This document shows positions 1-8,343 of a stretch of 64,000 bases of DNA, piece by piece. The notes under the pieces were generated by a model. The model ran no database searches. It had not been told where the DNA came from and saw only the letters and a list, made by a program, of their open reading frames with translations. The translations under genes were made by a program, and so were the position numbers. Each line of letters starts with the position of its first letter. Positions within the stretch are counted from its first letter, which is position 1. This DNA comes from Planobispora rosea (lineage in GTDB: Bacteria > Actinomycetota > Actinomycetes > Streptosporangiales > Streptosporangiaceae). The stretch covers positions 1 to 64,000 of the forward strand of contig NZ_BMQP01000026.1 of the NCBI RefSeq assembly GCF_014648175.1, read 5' to 3'.

Positions 1-278
1 ACCAACACCTGGCTGCGGAGGGCGTAGGCACACGACCCTTCCCGGCCCTACACGCGTTCCCCCAGGTCAACCTTCAATTCCGGGCTCACGTGTGACTACC
101 AACTGCGGAACCCGGGTGAGAGCGTGGTGGGAGTGCTGGAGAGGCGGGACGCCCGGGGTGAGCGTGCCGTTGCCGCACCTGCCTGAAGGAGGCCATCAGG
201 GTCGTCACGCCTAGCCGGGGCGACGCTGACGACGCATCCGGCGCGGCAGGTATCTGCCTGGGCGCCCGACCGAGGTCT

Positions 279-359
279 ACCACGGCAGGGGGCGCTTGTG
301 GAGGCAGGCCGCTGCGCGGTCGCCTCCGGCGAGCCTCCACAAGCGCCCCCTGCCGTGGT
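279..359. repeat. 27-bp perfect inverted repeat with 27-nt loop
   Basis: The left arm at 279-305 starts ACCACGGCAGGGGGCG. The right arm at 333-359 is its exact reverse complement, ending CCCCCTGCCGTGGT. The loop at 306-332 is GC-rich. No T-tract follows, so a simple intrinsic terminator is unlikely. It could be a cruciform, a mobile-element remnant or a recombination site. No gene overlaps it. Confidence 0.85.
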
Positions 360-575
360 CTGAGGCCCTCGGGACGCCCCGGCATCGGCTCTGCGCCACG
401 GCGTCCCGATCGCAGCCGTGGGCCGAGATCCGCCTGAAGCTGACGCACGGATGCTCCCCGAGGTGGATCGATCCGGGAGGCATCCTGGTCCCGATGTAAG
501 CCGACAGGAAGCTCTTGCGGTGTTTTGGCTGCTCAGTGCAGTCTCTTTTGGAGCCGGTCCCTGGCGCACCTTAAT

Positions 576-624
576 TTAGCCCTGGGGGTAATAAAGTCTC
601 GACATTCATTACCCCCAGGGCTAA
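576..624. promoter_or_regulatory. 17-bp perfect inverted repeat upstream of the gene at 663
   Basis: Left arm 576-592 (TTAGCCCTGGGGGTAAT) and right arm 608-624 (ATTACCCCCAGGGCTAA) are perfect complements around a 15-nt spacer. The right arm ends 39 nt before the GTG start at 663, so an operator or 5'-UTR hairpin for that gene is the simplest reading. Symmetric arms with a short spacer also resemble a site-specific recombination site. Confidence 0.8.
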
Positions 625-662
625 TATTGGGTCATCGGAACAACCACACTCCGGAGGCCGCA

Positions 663-1316
663 GTGCTCGACGCGCTCACCCATACCGACTACGACGTCAT
701 CGCCGCCTACCTGGCAAAGACCGCTCCCCGGGCCCGCCTCCTGGAGGAGATCACCGCCTACCTGGATGCGGACTATCACACCGTCTGGCTGTCGGGAGAG
801 AGCCTCTGGCATGCCTGGCGCGAGCCCGGCGAAGAACTGTGGCACCTCGATCAGGAAAGCGCTGCCGCCGCGCTGGCGTGGCTGCGCCAGCAGTTGGACG
901 GTCAGGGGGTCTTCGACCGGCTGGCCGACCCGGCCCGCTACGCCGAATCGATCGAGGCCCGCCTGCTGGACCCCGACGAGGCGGCCATGGCCGAGTTCTA
1001 CGACGTGGAACTGGCCGCGCTGGGCGCCGGAACCACGGAGAGTGCCTCGCCGCGCGAGGTCGACCAGATGATCCAATCCAAGATTGCGCGAGCCCGGGCG
1101 GAGGTGGCCCGGCTGGCCAGCCTGCGCGCCCACCACGTGCGAGCCGCCTTTCAGGGCGACGGCGCCCGCGGATGGAAGGCAAACGCTGCTCGGGGCCTGG
1201 CGATCACGCCGGTGTCGCTCGGCGACATCCTGGCCGATGACGAGGCCCGCGCCGCACGCCGGCGCAAGGTCGCCGCGACCGCTGATGCGACGGCGAACCC
1301 GGCGGATCTCACCTGA
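663..1316 (+). CDS. Hypothetical protein, 217 aa, mostly helical
   Basis: The GTG start at 663 is chosen because GGAGG lies 5 nt upstream at 653-657. The frame is open back to 525, but that extension crosses the inverted repeat and looks non-coding. The product is acidic and helical with no signal peptide or membrane segment. Its middle is Trp/Glu-rich around residues 30-60 and its C-terminus is basic. I recognise no family. It is the first of three plus-strand unknown genes with good ribosome-binding sites that end at a terminator-like hairpin near 3293, so they may form one unit. Confidence 0.75.
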   Translation: MLDALTHTDYDVIAAYLAKTAPRARLLEEITAYLDADYHTVWLSGESLWHAWREPGEELWHLDQESAAAALAWLRQQLDGQGVFDRLADPARYAESIEARLLDPDEAAMAEFYDVELAALGAGTTESASPREVDQMIQSKIARARAEVARLASLRAHHVRAAFQGDGARGWKANAARGLAITPVSLGDILADDEARAARRRKVAATADATANPADLT

Positions 1317-1438
1317 GCCAGGGGTGCCGCTGGCCGTTGTCCATCAGTAGTCAGTAGAAGGACCTCATCACCCCTTCGAGGGGATGCCCGCCCCGCTTCG
1401 GGATGGGCTCGCCAACCGATACCCCCAAGGAGGGGACC

Positions 1439-2512
1439 ATGTACAGCTTCGCCGTTCTCGACCCCCGCCCCCACGCCCAGCACGCCAATACCGCCACCCT
1501 CGCCGGGCCGGTGCTCGGCGTGGAGGTCACCGTTCCCGCACTTGCCCAGGCGTGCAGCCTGGGCAACATCGACCCGCAGCACTTGGGCGCCGACGCCGCC
1601 ACGGCGGCGATCGAGGCCGCCCTCGCCTGGCCGCTCCCGCCCGCCGGCGCCACGCTGGCCACCGTGCGGGCCGACGCCGACGCCCTGGGCGCGATGGCCG
1701 TCCTGCTGCTGCGCGCAAACGGCTCCCCGCTGCTGGCCGGGGCCATCGAGCGGATCCAGATCATCGCGGAGGCGGACAAGGAGGCGGCCGGGCCTTGGCC
1801 TGGCCCGCGCCCGGCCCCGACCCCCGAAGACCTCCTCGGCCCGGCCACACCGGTCATGCACTTGGCCGCGGACCACACCCGCCCCCTGAAGGAGCGGGTG
1901 GAGCTGATCGCCGAGTGGATCGGGCACGGAAAAGACGCTGCGGCCGAGGCGATCCTGGCCGGCTACCAGGAGCGGGCGCTGGCCGAGGCCCGCGAGGCGT
2001 TGGAGTCGCTGACCGTGCAGGCCGGTCCTGTCGCGGTTGTCACCGGCTCGCACCGGCTGGCCATGGGGCTGGGTTACCGGTACGCGCCGGTCGTGGTGGC
2101 CTGCAACCCCGCATTCCGGTTCGCCGGAGGCGAGCCGCACCGCAAGCACACCGTGGCCCGCTGGAACAGCGTCACCATCGTGGAGCTGGAATGGGCCGCC
2201 ATGGTGGAGGAGCTGAACGCCGCGGACCCGGCCGCTACCGATACCGCCCGCTGGGGCGGCTCCACCAGCATCGTCGGCTCCCCCATGGGCATCGCCTCGG
2301 GCCTGTCGGCAGAGCAGGTGGCCGCCATCGTGCGGGAGCACGTGCGCAGCGGCCTGCTGGACATGTGCCGCGAACTGGTGCGCTACATGGATCACTACGA
2401 CGTACTGCAGCAGCGCGGCGAGTCCTACGACGCTGCGGATGCCGCGACCGTCCGGGCGCAGCACCAGTGGGCCCGCGCCGCCCTCGCCGAACTGGACGGG
2501 GAGCACTCCTGA
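1439..2512 (+). CDS. Hypothetical protein with DHH-phosphoesterase-like features
   Basis: 357 aa. The start is ATG 1439 because AAGGAGGGG lies just upstream (1427-1435); an in-frame ATG at 1403 lacks this. Near residue 75 there is RADADALGAM, and near residue 280 a WGGSTSIVGSPMG stretch. This pairing (a DxDxxGAM-like motif, then a glycine-rich WGG...GSP segment) recalls DHH/DHHA1 phosphoesterases, but no full DHH triad is visible, so a catalytic role is only a suggestion. The protein is soluble with no signal peptide. It lies between two unknown genes on the same strand. Confidence 0.75.
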   Translation: MYSFAVLDPRPHAQHANTATLAGPVLGVEVTVPALAQACSLGNIDPQHLGADAATAAIEAALAWPLPPAGATLATVRADADALGAMAVLLLRANGSPLLAGAIERIQIIAEADKEAAGPWPGPRPAPTPEDLLGPATPVMHLAADHTRPLKERVELIAEWIGHGKDAAAEAILAGYQERALAEAREALESLTVQAGPVAVVTGSHRLAMGLGYRYAPVVVACNPAFRFAGGEPHRKHTVARWNSVTIVELEWAAMVEELNAADPAATDTARWGGSTSIVGSPMGIASGLSAEQVAAIVREHVRSGLLDMCRELVRYMDHYDVLQQRGESYDAADAATVRAQHQWARAALAELDGEHS

Positions 2513-2581
2513 TCCATACCGGCCCGCCCACCCTGAGGCGGGCCACACCCCACAGCTTCACTCCACCGTCAAGGAGTTGAA

Positions 2582-3277
2582 ATGAACAGCATCGCCGCTA
2601 TCTACGGCTCGGCCGCCAACCCCGCCACGGCGGAGAAGGCTCGGGACATCGACGTGGCCTACACCGGGCCGCGGGAGCCGGTTGAGGCCCTGGTCACCGC
2701 CTGGGCCGCCGAGCACGGGCTAGCTCACCTGCCCATCGACTGGCATCCCGCCCGGCTGCAGCAGGGCGTCATCATCCTGCCCGCCCCGTGCGGGATCCGG
2801 GGCCACGCCATCCCGCTCACGCCGCACACGGACGTGGCGTGGAATGCGGTCTACGGGCTGGCCTCGACGGTCCGCGCCTACGGCAACGGCGACCTGGCCG
2901 CCCACCTGGAGCAGACGGTCCGCCTCACCGTCATCCCCAGACCCGACAGCCGGGACGAGGATGAGTACGTGGAGGGCCTGACCGCGCTGCGCAGCGCAGT
3001 GGCCAAGACCCTCGCCCCGGAGCGCACCGCCGCGCTCCTGGCCCAGGAGTACGGGCTGCTGCTGGCCCGGCTGCTGGCCCAGGACCCCCGCCCCACCCCG
3101 CAGGGCCTGGAGTACCTTCAGTACCGCTCCCCGTGGGCGGCCGACGGAGCCGTGCTCGTGCTGCTCCGCAGGAGGGAGCAGGGCACGCTGCTCCGCCGGG
3201 GCACGCAAGGGACGGCGACGCTGGAGTACGAGCGCCTGGCCGAGCAGGAGGTGGAGGCCCTGCTGTACCCCGCATGA
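2582..3277 (+). CDS. Hypothetical protein, 231 aa
   Basis: ATG 2582 follows AAGGAGTTGAA, a good ribosome-binding site, 69 nt after the previous stop. The product is soluble. Its N-terminal half has a segment containing PCGIRGHAIPL and its C-terminal half is helical with several leucine runs, ending in a charged RRREQG region. No catalytic motif or known family is apparent. It is the last gene of the 663-3277 group. Confidence 0.75.
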   Translation: MNSIAAIYGSAANPATAEKARDIDVAYTGPREPVEALVTAWAAEHGLAHLPIDWHPARLQQGVIILPAPCGIRGHAIPLTPHTDVAWNAVYGLASTVRAYGNGDLAAHLEQTVRLTVIPRPDSRDEDEYVEGLTALRSAVAKTLAPERTAALLAQEYGLLLARLLAQDPRPTPQGLEYLQYRSPWAADGAVLVLLRRREQGTLLRRGTQGTATLEYERLAEQEVEALLYPA

Positions 3278-3292
3278 TGCTGAAGGGACGCG

Positions 3293-3320
3293 ACGCCCCT
3301 GCCCGAGAGGGCGGGGGCGT
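3293..3320. terminator. Bidirectional terminator-like hairpin
   Basis: Arms 3293-3304 (ACGCCCCTGCCC) and 3309-3320 (GGGCGGGGGCGT) pair with one wobble around a GAGA loop. It sits between two convergent genes, 15 nt after the stop of the first. It lacks a long T-tract, as is common in high-GC actinomycetes. Confidence 0.6.
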
Positions 3321-3392
3321 TATCGCGCTCGGTCTGTCTCCCCGGCACGCATCTCGACGCGCCCCACGGTCCGGCCGTACCGCCTGAGGGTG

Positions 3393-4142
3393 TCACCGGC
3401 GGACGATCGCCGATCCGAGCTCGAACCGGCTCGCGTCCCGCCGGGTGACGTTGACCTCAACGACTCTTCCCGCTACCGGGCCCGTGGTCGCCGTCGTCGT
3501 CCGGGTGACGCACAAGACGGGCACGCCAGGCGCCAGGCTGAGCAGGCGCACCTCATCCGGGGAGGCGGCATGGGAGGAGACACCGAGGCGCCACTGCAGC
3601 GGTCCCCACCCCAGATCGCGTTCCATCCGGTCGTAGATGCCCCCCGGCCCGGTATCGGCCGCGGCCAGCACGGTGCCGGCCGCGAGGTCGGCAGGCAGGT
3701 AGGAGGTGGCCACCTGCATGACCTCACGCGTTTCGGGATCGCCCATGACGCGGTCGCGGATCACGACTGGGGCCCCGGGCTGCACGTCCAGGACCTGGGC
3801 GAGGTCCGGCGGGCACGGCTCCTCGGTGACCGCCGGCGTCTCCAGCGCTCGCCACGGCTGGGTGGCGGTGCCGAAGTAGTAGCCCCGCTCGTCGCGGCCC
3901 ACGGTGAAGTCGAGCGTGATCGGTTGCCGGGCCAGGCGCCGCTGAACCTTGGTTCCTCCGCGGCGGACCGGCTGCAGGAGGCCTTCGGCGGTGAGCGCGG
4001 CCACGGCCTGGCGGACGGGGGTCCGGGAGCAGGTGAACTCCACCTGCAGGTCCTTTTCCTTGGGGATCGTGTCGCCGGGCCGGTAGTGCCCGGTCCGGAT
4101 GCGCTCACGCAGGACGGCGGCGATCTCCTCCCAGCGGGCCAT
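3393..4142 (-). CDS. GntR-family repressor with UTRA ligand-binding domain
   Basis: 249 aa. A GntR winged helix fills residues 1-70 (PGDTIPKEKDL, then CSRTPVRQAVAALTAEGLL), followed by a UTRA-like effector domain. The start at 4142 (MARWEE) is preferred because AAAGGGGG sits about 8 nt upstream; the frame stays open to 4226. It is divergent from the glycosylase/radical SAM operon. A CCTATT-type palindrome lies in the shared intergenic region, so it probably represses that operon and itself. GntR proteins also serve as Kor-type transfer regulators on actinomycete plasmids, which is an alternative role. Confidence 0.9.
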   Translation of the reverse strand: MARWEEIAAVLRERIRTGHYRPGDTIPKEKDLQVEFTCSRTPVRQAVAALTAEGLLQPVRRGGTKVQRRLARQPITLDFTVGRDERGYYFGTATQPWRALETPAVTEEPCPPDLAQVLDVQPGAPVVIRDRVMGDPETREVMQVATSYLPADLAAGTVLAAADTGPGGIYDRMERDLGWGPLQWRLGVSSHAASPDEVRLLSLAPGVPVLCVTRTTTATTGPVAGRVVEVNVTRRDASRFELGSAIVRR

Positions 4143-4177
4143 GGCGTCCACCCCCTTTCGGTCCTCCATTACATCAC

Positions 4178-4235
4178 TACCTATTGACGAACGCTCGTCT
4201 CCCCTTTGACACTCTGAATAGGTCATTACCTATTC
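4178..4235. promoter_or_regulatory. Divergent promoter region with GntR-type operator
   Basis: GAATAGG (4216-4222) and CCTATTC (4229-4235) form a 7-bp perfect inverted repeat with a 6-nt spacer. A further TACCTATT half-site lies near 4179-4186. A plus-strand TTGACA at 4206-4211 is followed after about 16 nt by TACCTAT, so the operator would overlap the promoter of the plus-strand operon. This is the typical layout for GntR autoregulation and operon repression. Confidence 0.6.
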
Positions 4236-4357
4236 GGATCGATATCGGTGAGGACAACCGATCGTGACGACAGCCGACGCACTACTACCGTGTCGCGCAC
4301 GCGGCCCGCCAGCGCGCCGCAGTCCCACCGACCACTTCGCATCTGGGAGAAACCGCT

Positions 4358-5179
4358 GTGACACCGACGACCTGGACCATGCTGGAGCACCCCGGCTGGG
4401 AGCTGGGCCCCGCACCGGCCCGCGCCCTGCGCACCCCCACCGGCACCTGGCTCATCCACACCCGCCCGGCCTACACCGCCACGCTGATCACCGGCACCGG
4501 CCCCGCCCCCCACCGGGACGTCCACGATCCGGCCGCCCTGGACGCTCTCGCCCTGCCCGCCGGGCTGCACGCCGCGCTGCGGCGGCTCGGCCGCATCCAG
4601 CGGCTGCGCACCGCCGACCTGTGGGAGGCCCTGGCCACCGCGATCATCCGGCAGGTCATCCGCGCTGGTCAGGCCCGCACCATGCACCACGCTTTGCGCA
4701 CCGCAGCCGGCCAGCGCGCGGGAACCTGCGCGCTGATGCCCACCCCCGAGCAGGTCCTGGCCCTGAGCGATGCCGCCTTCGCCGCGCTCGGGATGGCGTT
4801 CAAGCGGCGGCCGCTGCGCGCCGCGGCCGAGGCCTACCTGCTCCACCGTGACGAGTGGGCGGAACTGCCCGCCGACGTGCTGGTCAAGGCCCTGCAGGCG
4901 GTACCGCGCATCGGCCCGTGGACCGCCGGCGCCGCCGTCGCCGACCACACCGGCGATTTTTCCCTCTACCCCCACGCCGACCTGGCGGTGCGCACCTGGG
5001 CGGCCAAGGCCGACCCCGCCACCGCCTGGCCCGCCGACGAGGGCGCCTTCGCCGCGCTCTGGCGCGCCCTGGCCGGCCCCCACCTATCCACCCTGACCGT
5101 GCTCACACTCGCCTGGGGAGACCACCATGCCCATCACCGGCCCGACCCCGCTGATCAAGGGAGTACCGCCCACCACTGA
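4358..5179 (+). CDS. HhH-GPD DNA glycosylase (AlkA-like)
   Basis: 273 aa. The GTG start at 4358 is preceded by GGGAGAA. The helix-hairpin-helix is visible at about residues 180-195 as VPRIGPWTAGAA. It is followed by YPHADLAVR, where the Asp matches the catalytic Asp of the AlkA/GPD superfamily. Such enzymes excise damaged or modified bases from DNA. No Cys cluster for an iron-sulfur site is seen at the C-terminus. The next gene starts inside its last 53 nt. Placement with a radical SAM enzyme, a nucleotide kinase and a NUDIX hydrolase suggests handling of an unusual base or nucleotide. Confidence 0.8.
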   Translation: MTPTTWTMLEHPGWELGPAPARALRTPTGTWLIHTRPAYTATLITGTGPAPHRDVHDPAALDALALPAGLHAALRRLGRIQRLRTADLWEALATAIIRQVIRAGQARTMHHALRTAAGQRAGTCALMPTPEQVLALSDAAFAALGMAFKRRPLRAAAEAYLLHRDEWAELPADVLVKALQAVPRIGPWTAGAAVADHTGDFSLYPHADLAVRTWAAKADPATAWPADEGAFAALWRALAGPHLSTLTVLTLAWGDHHAHHRPDPADQGSTAHH

Positions 5180-6599
5180 GCACCACCGCACCCCGCAGCT
5201 CGACCTGCTGCTCGTCAACGCCCCTTTGCGTGACTACGCCCTGCGGCCCCGCGTCAACGACTACACCCTGCCGGTGCTCGGGATGGGCTACATCGCCACC
5301 TACGCCGCCGCCCAGGGCTTCACCGTCGGGGTCCTGGACGCCGAGGCCGCGGGCCTGCCGGTCGCCGACACCCTCGCCGCCGTCAACGCCGCCGCCCCGC
5401 GCTGGGCCGGATTCAACCTCCTGGCCCCCACCTATGAGATCAGCGCCGCCATCGCCGCCGGCCTCGATGACGGCATCCGCCTCATGGTCGGCGGCCACCA
5501 CGCCAAGGCCATGCCCACGCGGATCCTCACCGACCCGCGCCTGGCCCGCGCCACCCTGATCCTCGGCGAGGCCGAGACCCGCGTGGCCGCCCTGCTGGCC
5601 GACCACCGCACCCGCGCGGATCTGCCCGGCGTCATGTGGATCGACCCTATCCTGAACACCCCGGTCACCGGCGGCCGCCCCGGCACCGGCCACCACCTGG
5701 CCCCCGACATCGACGCACTGCCGTTCGTCGACCGCACCTACCTCGCCCAGGACCCCTACCTCGCCGACGACGGCCGCATCGAGGCCAACATGGTCGGCGC
5801 CCGTGGGTGCCCGTACGACTGCAGCTTCTGCGGGGCGGCGGTCTCGGCGAACCCCGATGTGAGCATCCGGGTCCGAACACCGGCCAACATCCTGGCCGAG
5901 ATGCACCAGCTGCGCGACGAGCGCGGGGTGACGGCCTTCCGCTTCGTCGACGACCTGTTCCTCGGCGCCCGCCGCGTCATCACCTCGATGATGGACGCCT
6001 TCGCCGCCGAACGCGTCGGCGACTGGGCGGTGTGGGACGCCACCGGCCGCATCAACGTCTTGCACCGGGTCCCGGACGCGACGCTGGACCTGCTGGCCGC
6101 CTGCGGGCTGCGCGAGGTCGCCCTGGGCATCGAATCGGGTTCTGAGCGGATGCTCGAATACATCGACAAGCGCATCACCCGCGACATGATCACCTCGGTG
6201 GTGGAGCGGCTCACCGCCCGCGGCATCCGCGTCAAGGGCTACTTCATCCTCGGCTTCCCCGGAGAGACCCGCGCCGAGCTGGCCCAGACCGTCGACCTCA
6301 TTCACCGGCTGTGGGAGTCGACCGACGCCTGTCCTGGAGCGTTCCGCGCCTCGGTGTTCCAGTTCCGGCCCTACCCCGGCACCCCGGAATGGGACCGGCT
6401 CATGGCCAGTGGCCGCTACACCGCCGAGCAGCTGCTCGCCTACGCGCCCGTCGACCTCGGCAGCACCGAAGAGGCGCTGCGCGGCCGCGATGAGTTCAAC
6501 TTCTCCTCCGGCCTGCAGTTCGGCGAGGCCAGCGAGACCGAGATCCACCGGCACCTGGCGGAGCTGGCCCGCGCCCAGCACGCCCGAAGGAGCATGTGA
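5127..6599 (+). CDS. Radical SAM enzyme, probably with N-terminal B12-binding-type domain
   Basis: 490 aa; ATG 5127 with GGGGAG 6 nt upstream, overlapping the glycosylase end. The radical SAM cluster motif is GCPYDCSFC (Cys 228, 232, 235). It is followed by RFVDDLF, ALGIESGSERML and KGYFILGFPGET, all typical of the B12-binding-domain radical SAM group. The N-terminal 150 residues have a Rossmann-like pattern (LLLVNAPL; GMGYIATYAAAQG; VGGHHA), although the canonical DxHxxG cobalamin motif is not obvious. Reaction and substrate are unknown. Adjacent nucleotide enzymes suggest a nucleotide or base-derived substrate (inference). Confidence 0.85.
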   Translation: MPITGPTPLIKGVPPTTEHHRTPQLDLLLVNAPLRDYALRPRVNDYTLPVLGMGYIATYAAAQGFTVGVLDAEAAGLPVADTLAAVNAAAPRWAGFNLLAPTYEISAAIAAGLDDGIRLMVGGHHAKAMPTRILTDPRLARATLILGEAETRVAALLADHRTRADLPGVMWIDPILNTPVTGGRPGTGHHLAPDIDALPFVDRTYLAQDPYLADDGRIEANMVGARGCPYDCSFCGAAVSANPDVSIRVRTPANILAEMHQLRDERGVTAFRFVDDLFLGARRVITSMMDAFAAERVGDWAVWDATGRINVLHRVPDATLDLLAACGLREVALGIESGSERMLEYIDKRITRDMITSVVERLTARGIRVKGYFILGFPGETRAELAQTVDLIHRLWESTDACPGAFRASVFQFRPYPGTPEWDRLMASGRYTAEQLLAYAPVDLGSTEEALRGRDEFNFSSGLQFGEASETEIHRHLAELARAQHARRSM

Positions 6600-7207
6600 T
6601 GCCCGGTTTGTTCGTGACCCTCGACGGCCCCGGCGGCGCCGGCAAGTCCACCCTCACCCGGCTGCTCGGCGAGCGGCTGGCGGCCGCCGGCCACCCCGTA
6701 CACATCACCCGCCAGCCGTCCGACGGCCCGCTCGGCACCCTCGCCCGCCACCAGACGGCCACCTACTCCGGCACCGCGCTGGCCTGCCTGGTCGCCGCCG
6801 ACCGCTACCACCACCTGGACACCGAGATCGGCCCCGCGCTGACCACGGGCGCGGTGGTGGTGTGCGACCGGTACGTAGCCGCCTCCTACGTGCTGCAGAC
6901 CCGTGACGGCGTCCCGCTGGACTACCTGCGCCACCTCAACGCCCGCGCCACCCGGCCCGACCTGGCCGTGCTGGTCACCGCCGACCCAAGGCTGCTGGAG
7001 GAGCGGCTCACCACGCGGGGCGCGCACTCGCGCTTCGAGCACACCGGATCCAGCGCCATCGAGGCCCGGCTGTACGAGGAGACGGCCGCCGTCCTCATCG
7101 AGGACGGCTTCCCGCCGTACCACCGGATCGACACCGGCACGGTCGCCCCCGAGGTTGCAGCAGCGGCCATCATCGACCGCATCAGTCGGCTATCGTCACG
7201 CGGGTAA
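6599..7207 (+). CDS. Thymidylate-kinase-like P-loop nucleotide kinase
   Basis: 202 aa. ATG 6599 overlaps the previous TGA by one base, and GAAGGAG lies 6 nt upstream. The Walker A is GPGGAGKST near residues 10-18. A DRY-type motif follows (VVVCDRYVAASYVLQ, about residue 85), as in dTMP kinases. A lid-like arginine region (ERLTTRGAHSRFE) lies near residue 140. It would phosphorylate a (deoxy)nucleoside monophosphate. A second dTMP kinase on an accessory element suggests a specialised substrate rather than housekeeping supply (inference). Confidence 0.85.
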   Translation: MPGLFVTLDGPGGAGKSTLTRLLGERLAAAGHPVHITRQPSDGPLGTLARHQTATYSGTALACLVAADRYHHLDTEIGPALTTGAVVVCDRYVAASYVLQTRDGVPLDYLRHLNARATRPDLAVLVTADPRLLEERLTTRGAHSRFEHTGSSAIEARLYEETAAVLIEDGFPPYHRIDTGTVAPEVAAAAIIDRISRLSSRG

Positions 7208-7233
7208 CACCGGCACCACCCGGAGGCCCCGTC

Positions 7234-7695
7234 ATGGCAGCAGAGCGGTACCAGGTCACCGTCGACGTCCACGTCATCCTGGAACGCGACGAGCAGATCC
7301 TGCTGTGCCTGCGCCAGAACACCGGCTACCGAGACGGCTGGTACTGCCTGCCGTCGGGCCACCTGGAGGCCGACGAGACGATCGTGGACTGCGCCATCCG
7401 CGAGGCCCGCGAAGAGGTCGGCATCACCCTCGACCCGACGATGCTGCGGCCGGCCACGGTCGTGCACCACCTGTCGCCCGAAGGGCGGCCGCGGCTCGGG
7501 GTGTTTTTTGCCGCCTCAGTCTGGGAGGGCGAGCCGGTCAACGCTGAGCCGCACAAGTGCGGCCGGATCGACTGGGTGCCGGTCGACCGGCTGCCGGACA
7601 CCACCGTGCCCTACACGGTTGCGGGCATCGCCCTGTACCGCGACGGGGTGGGCATCGGCCTGCACGGCTGGCCTGAGTTCGCTGCGGCGCGGTAA
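7234..7695 (+). CDS. NUDIX hydrolase
   Basis: 153 aa; ATG 7234 with a GGAGG-type site upstream. The NUDIX box is complete, from GHLEADET to REAREEVGI at about residues 46-68, fitting GX5EX7REUXEEXGU. The LLCLRQNTGYRDGWYCLPSG region before it is typical of small MutT-like pyrophosphohydrolases. It closes the four-gene operon and probably hydrolyses a nucleoside di- or triphosphate derivative. Confidence 0.9.
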   Translation: MAAERYQVTVDVHVILERDEQILLCLRQNTGYRDGWYCLPSGHLEADETIVDCAIREAREEVGITLDPTMLRPATVVHHLSPEGRPRLGVFFAASVWEGEPVNAEPHKCGRIDWVPVDRLPDTTVPYTVAGIALYRDGVGIGLHGWPEFAAAR

Positions 7696-7914
7696 CCACC
7701 ACATTCCATCGCAGCGCCCCTGTCTTGAGCGAGGCTACGGCGTCGCGTGGTGAGTGTCAGACCGGATGCGACGAAACAGTCTGCGCGTCGCTGGAGCCCA
7801 CCGAGCACGTGATAGACCGCACGCGATGAGAGCTCCATGCCACAACGGCAGCCGGTCAGCGATCTCCTGAATCTCGGCCTCCATCATGATGCGTTGTCGC
7901 CCTCCGATCACACC
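7696..7914. other. Intergenic region between convergent genes
   Basis: Stretch of 219 nt between the NUDIX gene and the minus-strand HicB-like gene. Weak complementarities are present but I see no convincing terminator, promoter or gene. Confidence 0.4.
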
Positions 7915-8343
7915 TCACCGGCCTACCTCCGTGTCGCGGCCGCCAGTCTGGCTGACACCCGCACGGGGGCCGTGGCCCAGTGCGGCTCGAGCCTCGGTGG
8001 TGCGCACACCGCACGCCTGCGTGATGTCGGCCCAGCAGACGCCGGCGGCGCGCAAGGTCTGCACCGCCTGGCGCAAGGCCGTTTCGTAGCCCAGGCGTGC
8101 CGCGGCGAGCGCGTCGAGTTCAGCCGACTGCGGACATACCTGCACGGGCGGTGCCGCGGGGGCGCCGAGACGCAGCGCCAGCGCCTGTTGCGCGCTGGCC
8201 TGAAGCTCCCGCAGCGTCCGGCCGTGCACGACAATGCCGCGGGCGTCGGCGCGGGTGATCCAGCGCCGTTCCAGGCGCACGGCCGTCACGACGACGGCAC
8301 CCTCGTCTGGCGCGAGCTTGGCGGCCCGCTCGGTGCCGGTCAT
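7915..8343 (-). CDS. HicB-like/HTH protein coupled to the serine recombinase
   Basis: 142 aa. Its ATG at 8343 overlaps the recombinase stop (ATGA at 8340-8343), so the two are translationally coupled. Residues 20-60 (RRWITRADARGIVVHGRTLRELQASAQQ, split here across a strand and helix) resemble the HicB-type partial RNase-H fold. Residues 105-128 (CWADITQACGVRTTEARAAL) look like a helix-turn-helix. It may regulate or assist the recombinase. No HicA toxin partner is adjacent, so an antitoxin role is unlikely. Confidence 0.65.
   Translation of the reverse strand: MTGTERAAKLAPDEGAVVVTAVRLERRWITRADARGIVVHGRTLRELQASAQQALALRLGAPAAPPVQVCPQSAELDALAAARLGYETALRQAVQTLRAAGVCWADITQACGVRTTEARAALGHGPRAGVSQTGGRDTEVGR

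Larger units (their letters stand above)
1..662. other. Gene-free left edge with two long inverted repeats
   Basis: I see no convincing gene here. Open frames on both strands are arginine/proline-rich and lack a good start signal. The stretch holds a 27-bp perfect inverted repeat near 279-359 and a 17-bp perfect inverted repeat near 576-624, described separately. The AT-richer tract at 565-625 is probably the promoter region of the gene starting at 663. Confidence 0.6.

Noticed and set aside
1151..2548. Long minus-strand frame opposite the DHH-like gene
   Set aside because: Gly/Val/Arg-rich shadow of the plus-strand gene, which has a strong ribosome-binding site and protein-like composition.
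3390..4187. Plus-strand frame opposite the GntR repressor
   Set aside because: The minus-strand frame has unmistakable GntR and UTRA motifs; the plus-strand frame has none.
7915..8343. HicAB toxin-antitoxin pair
   Set aside because: No HicA-like small toxin gene lies next to the HicB-like gene; its partner is the recombinase.
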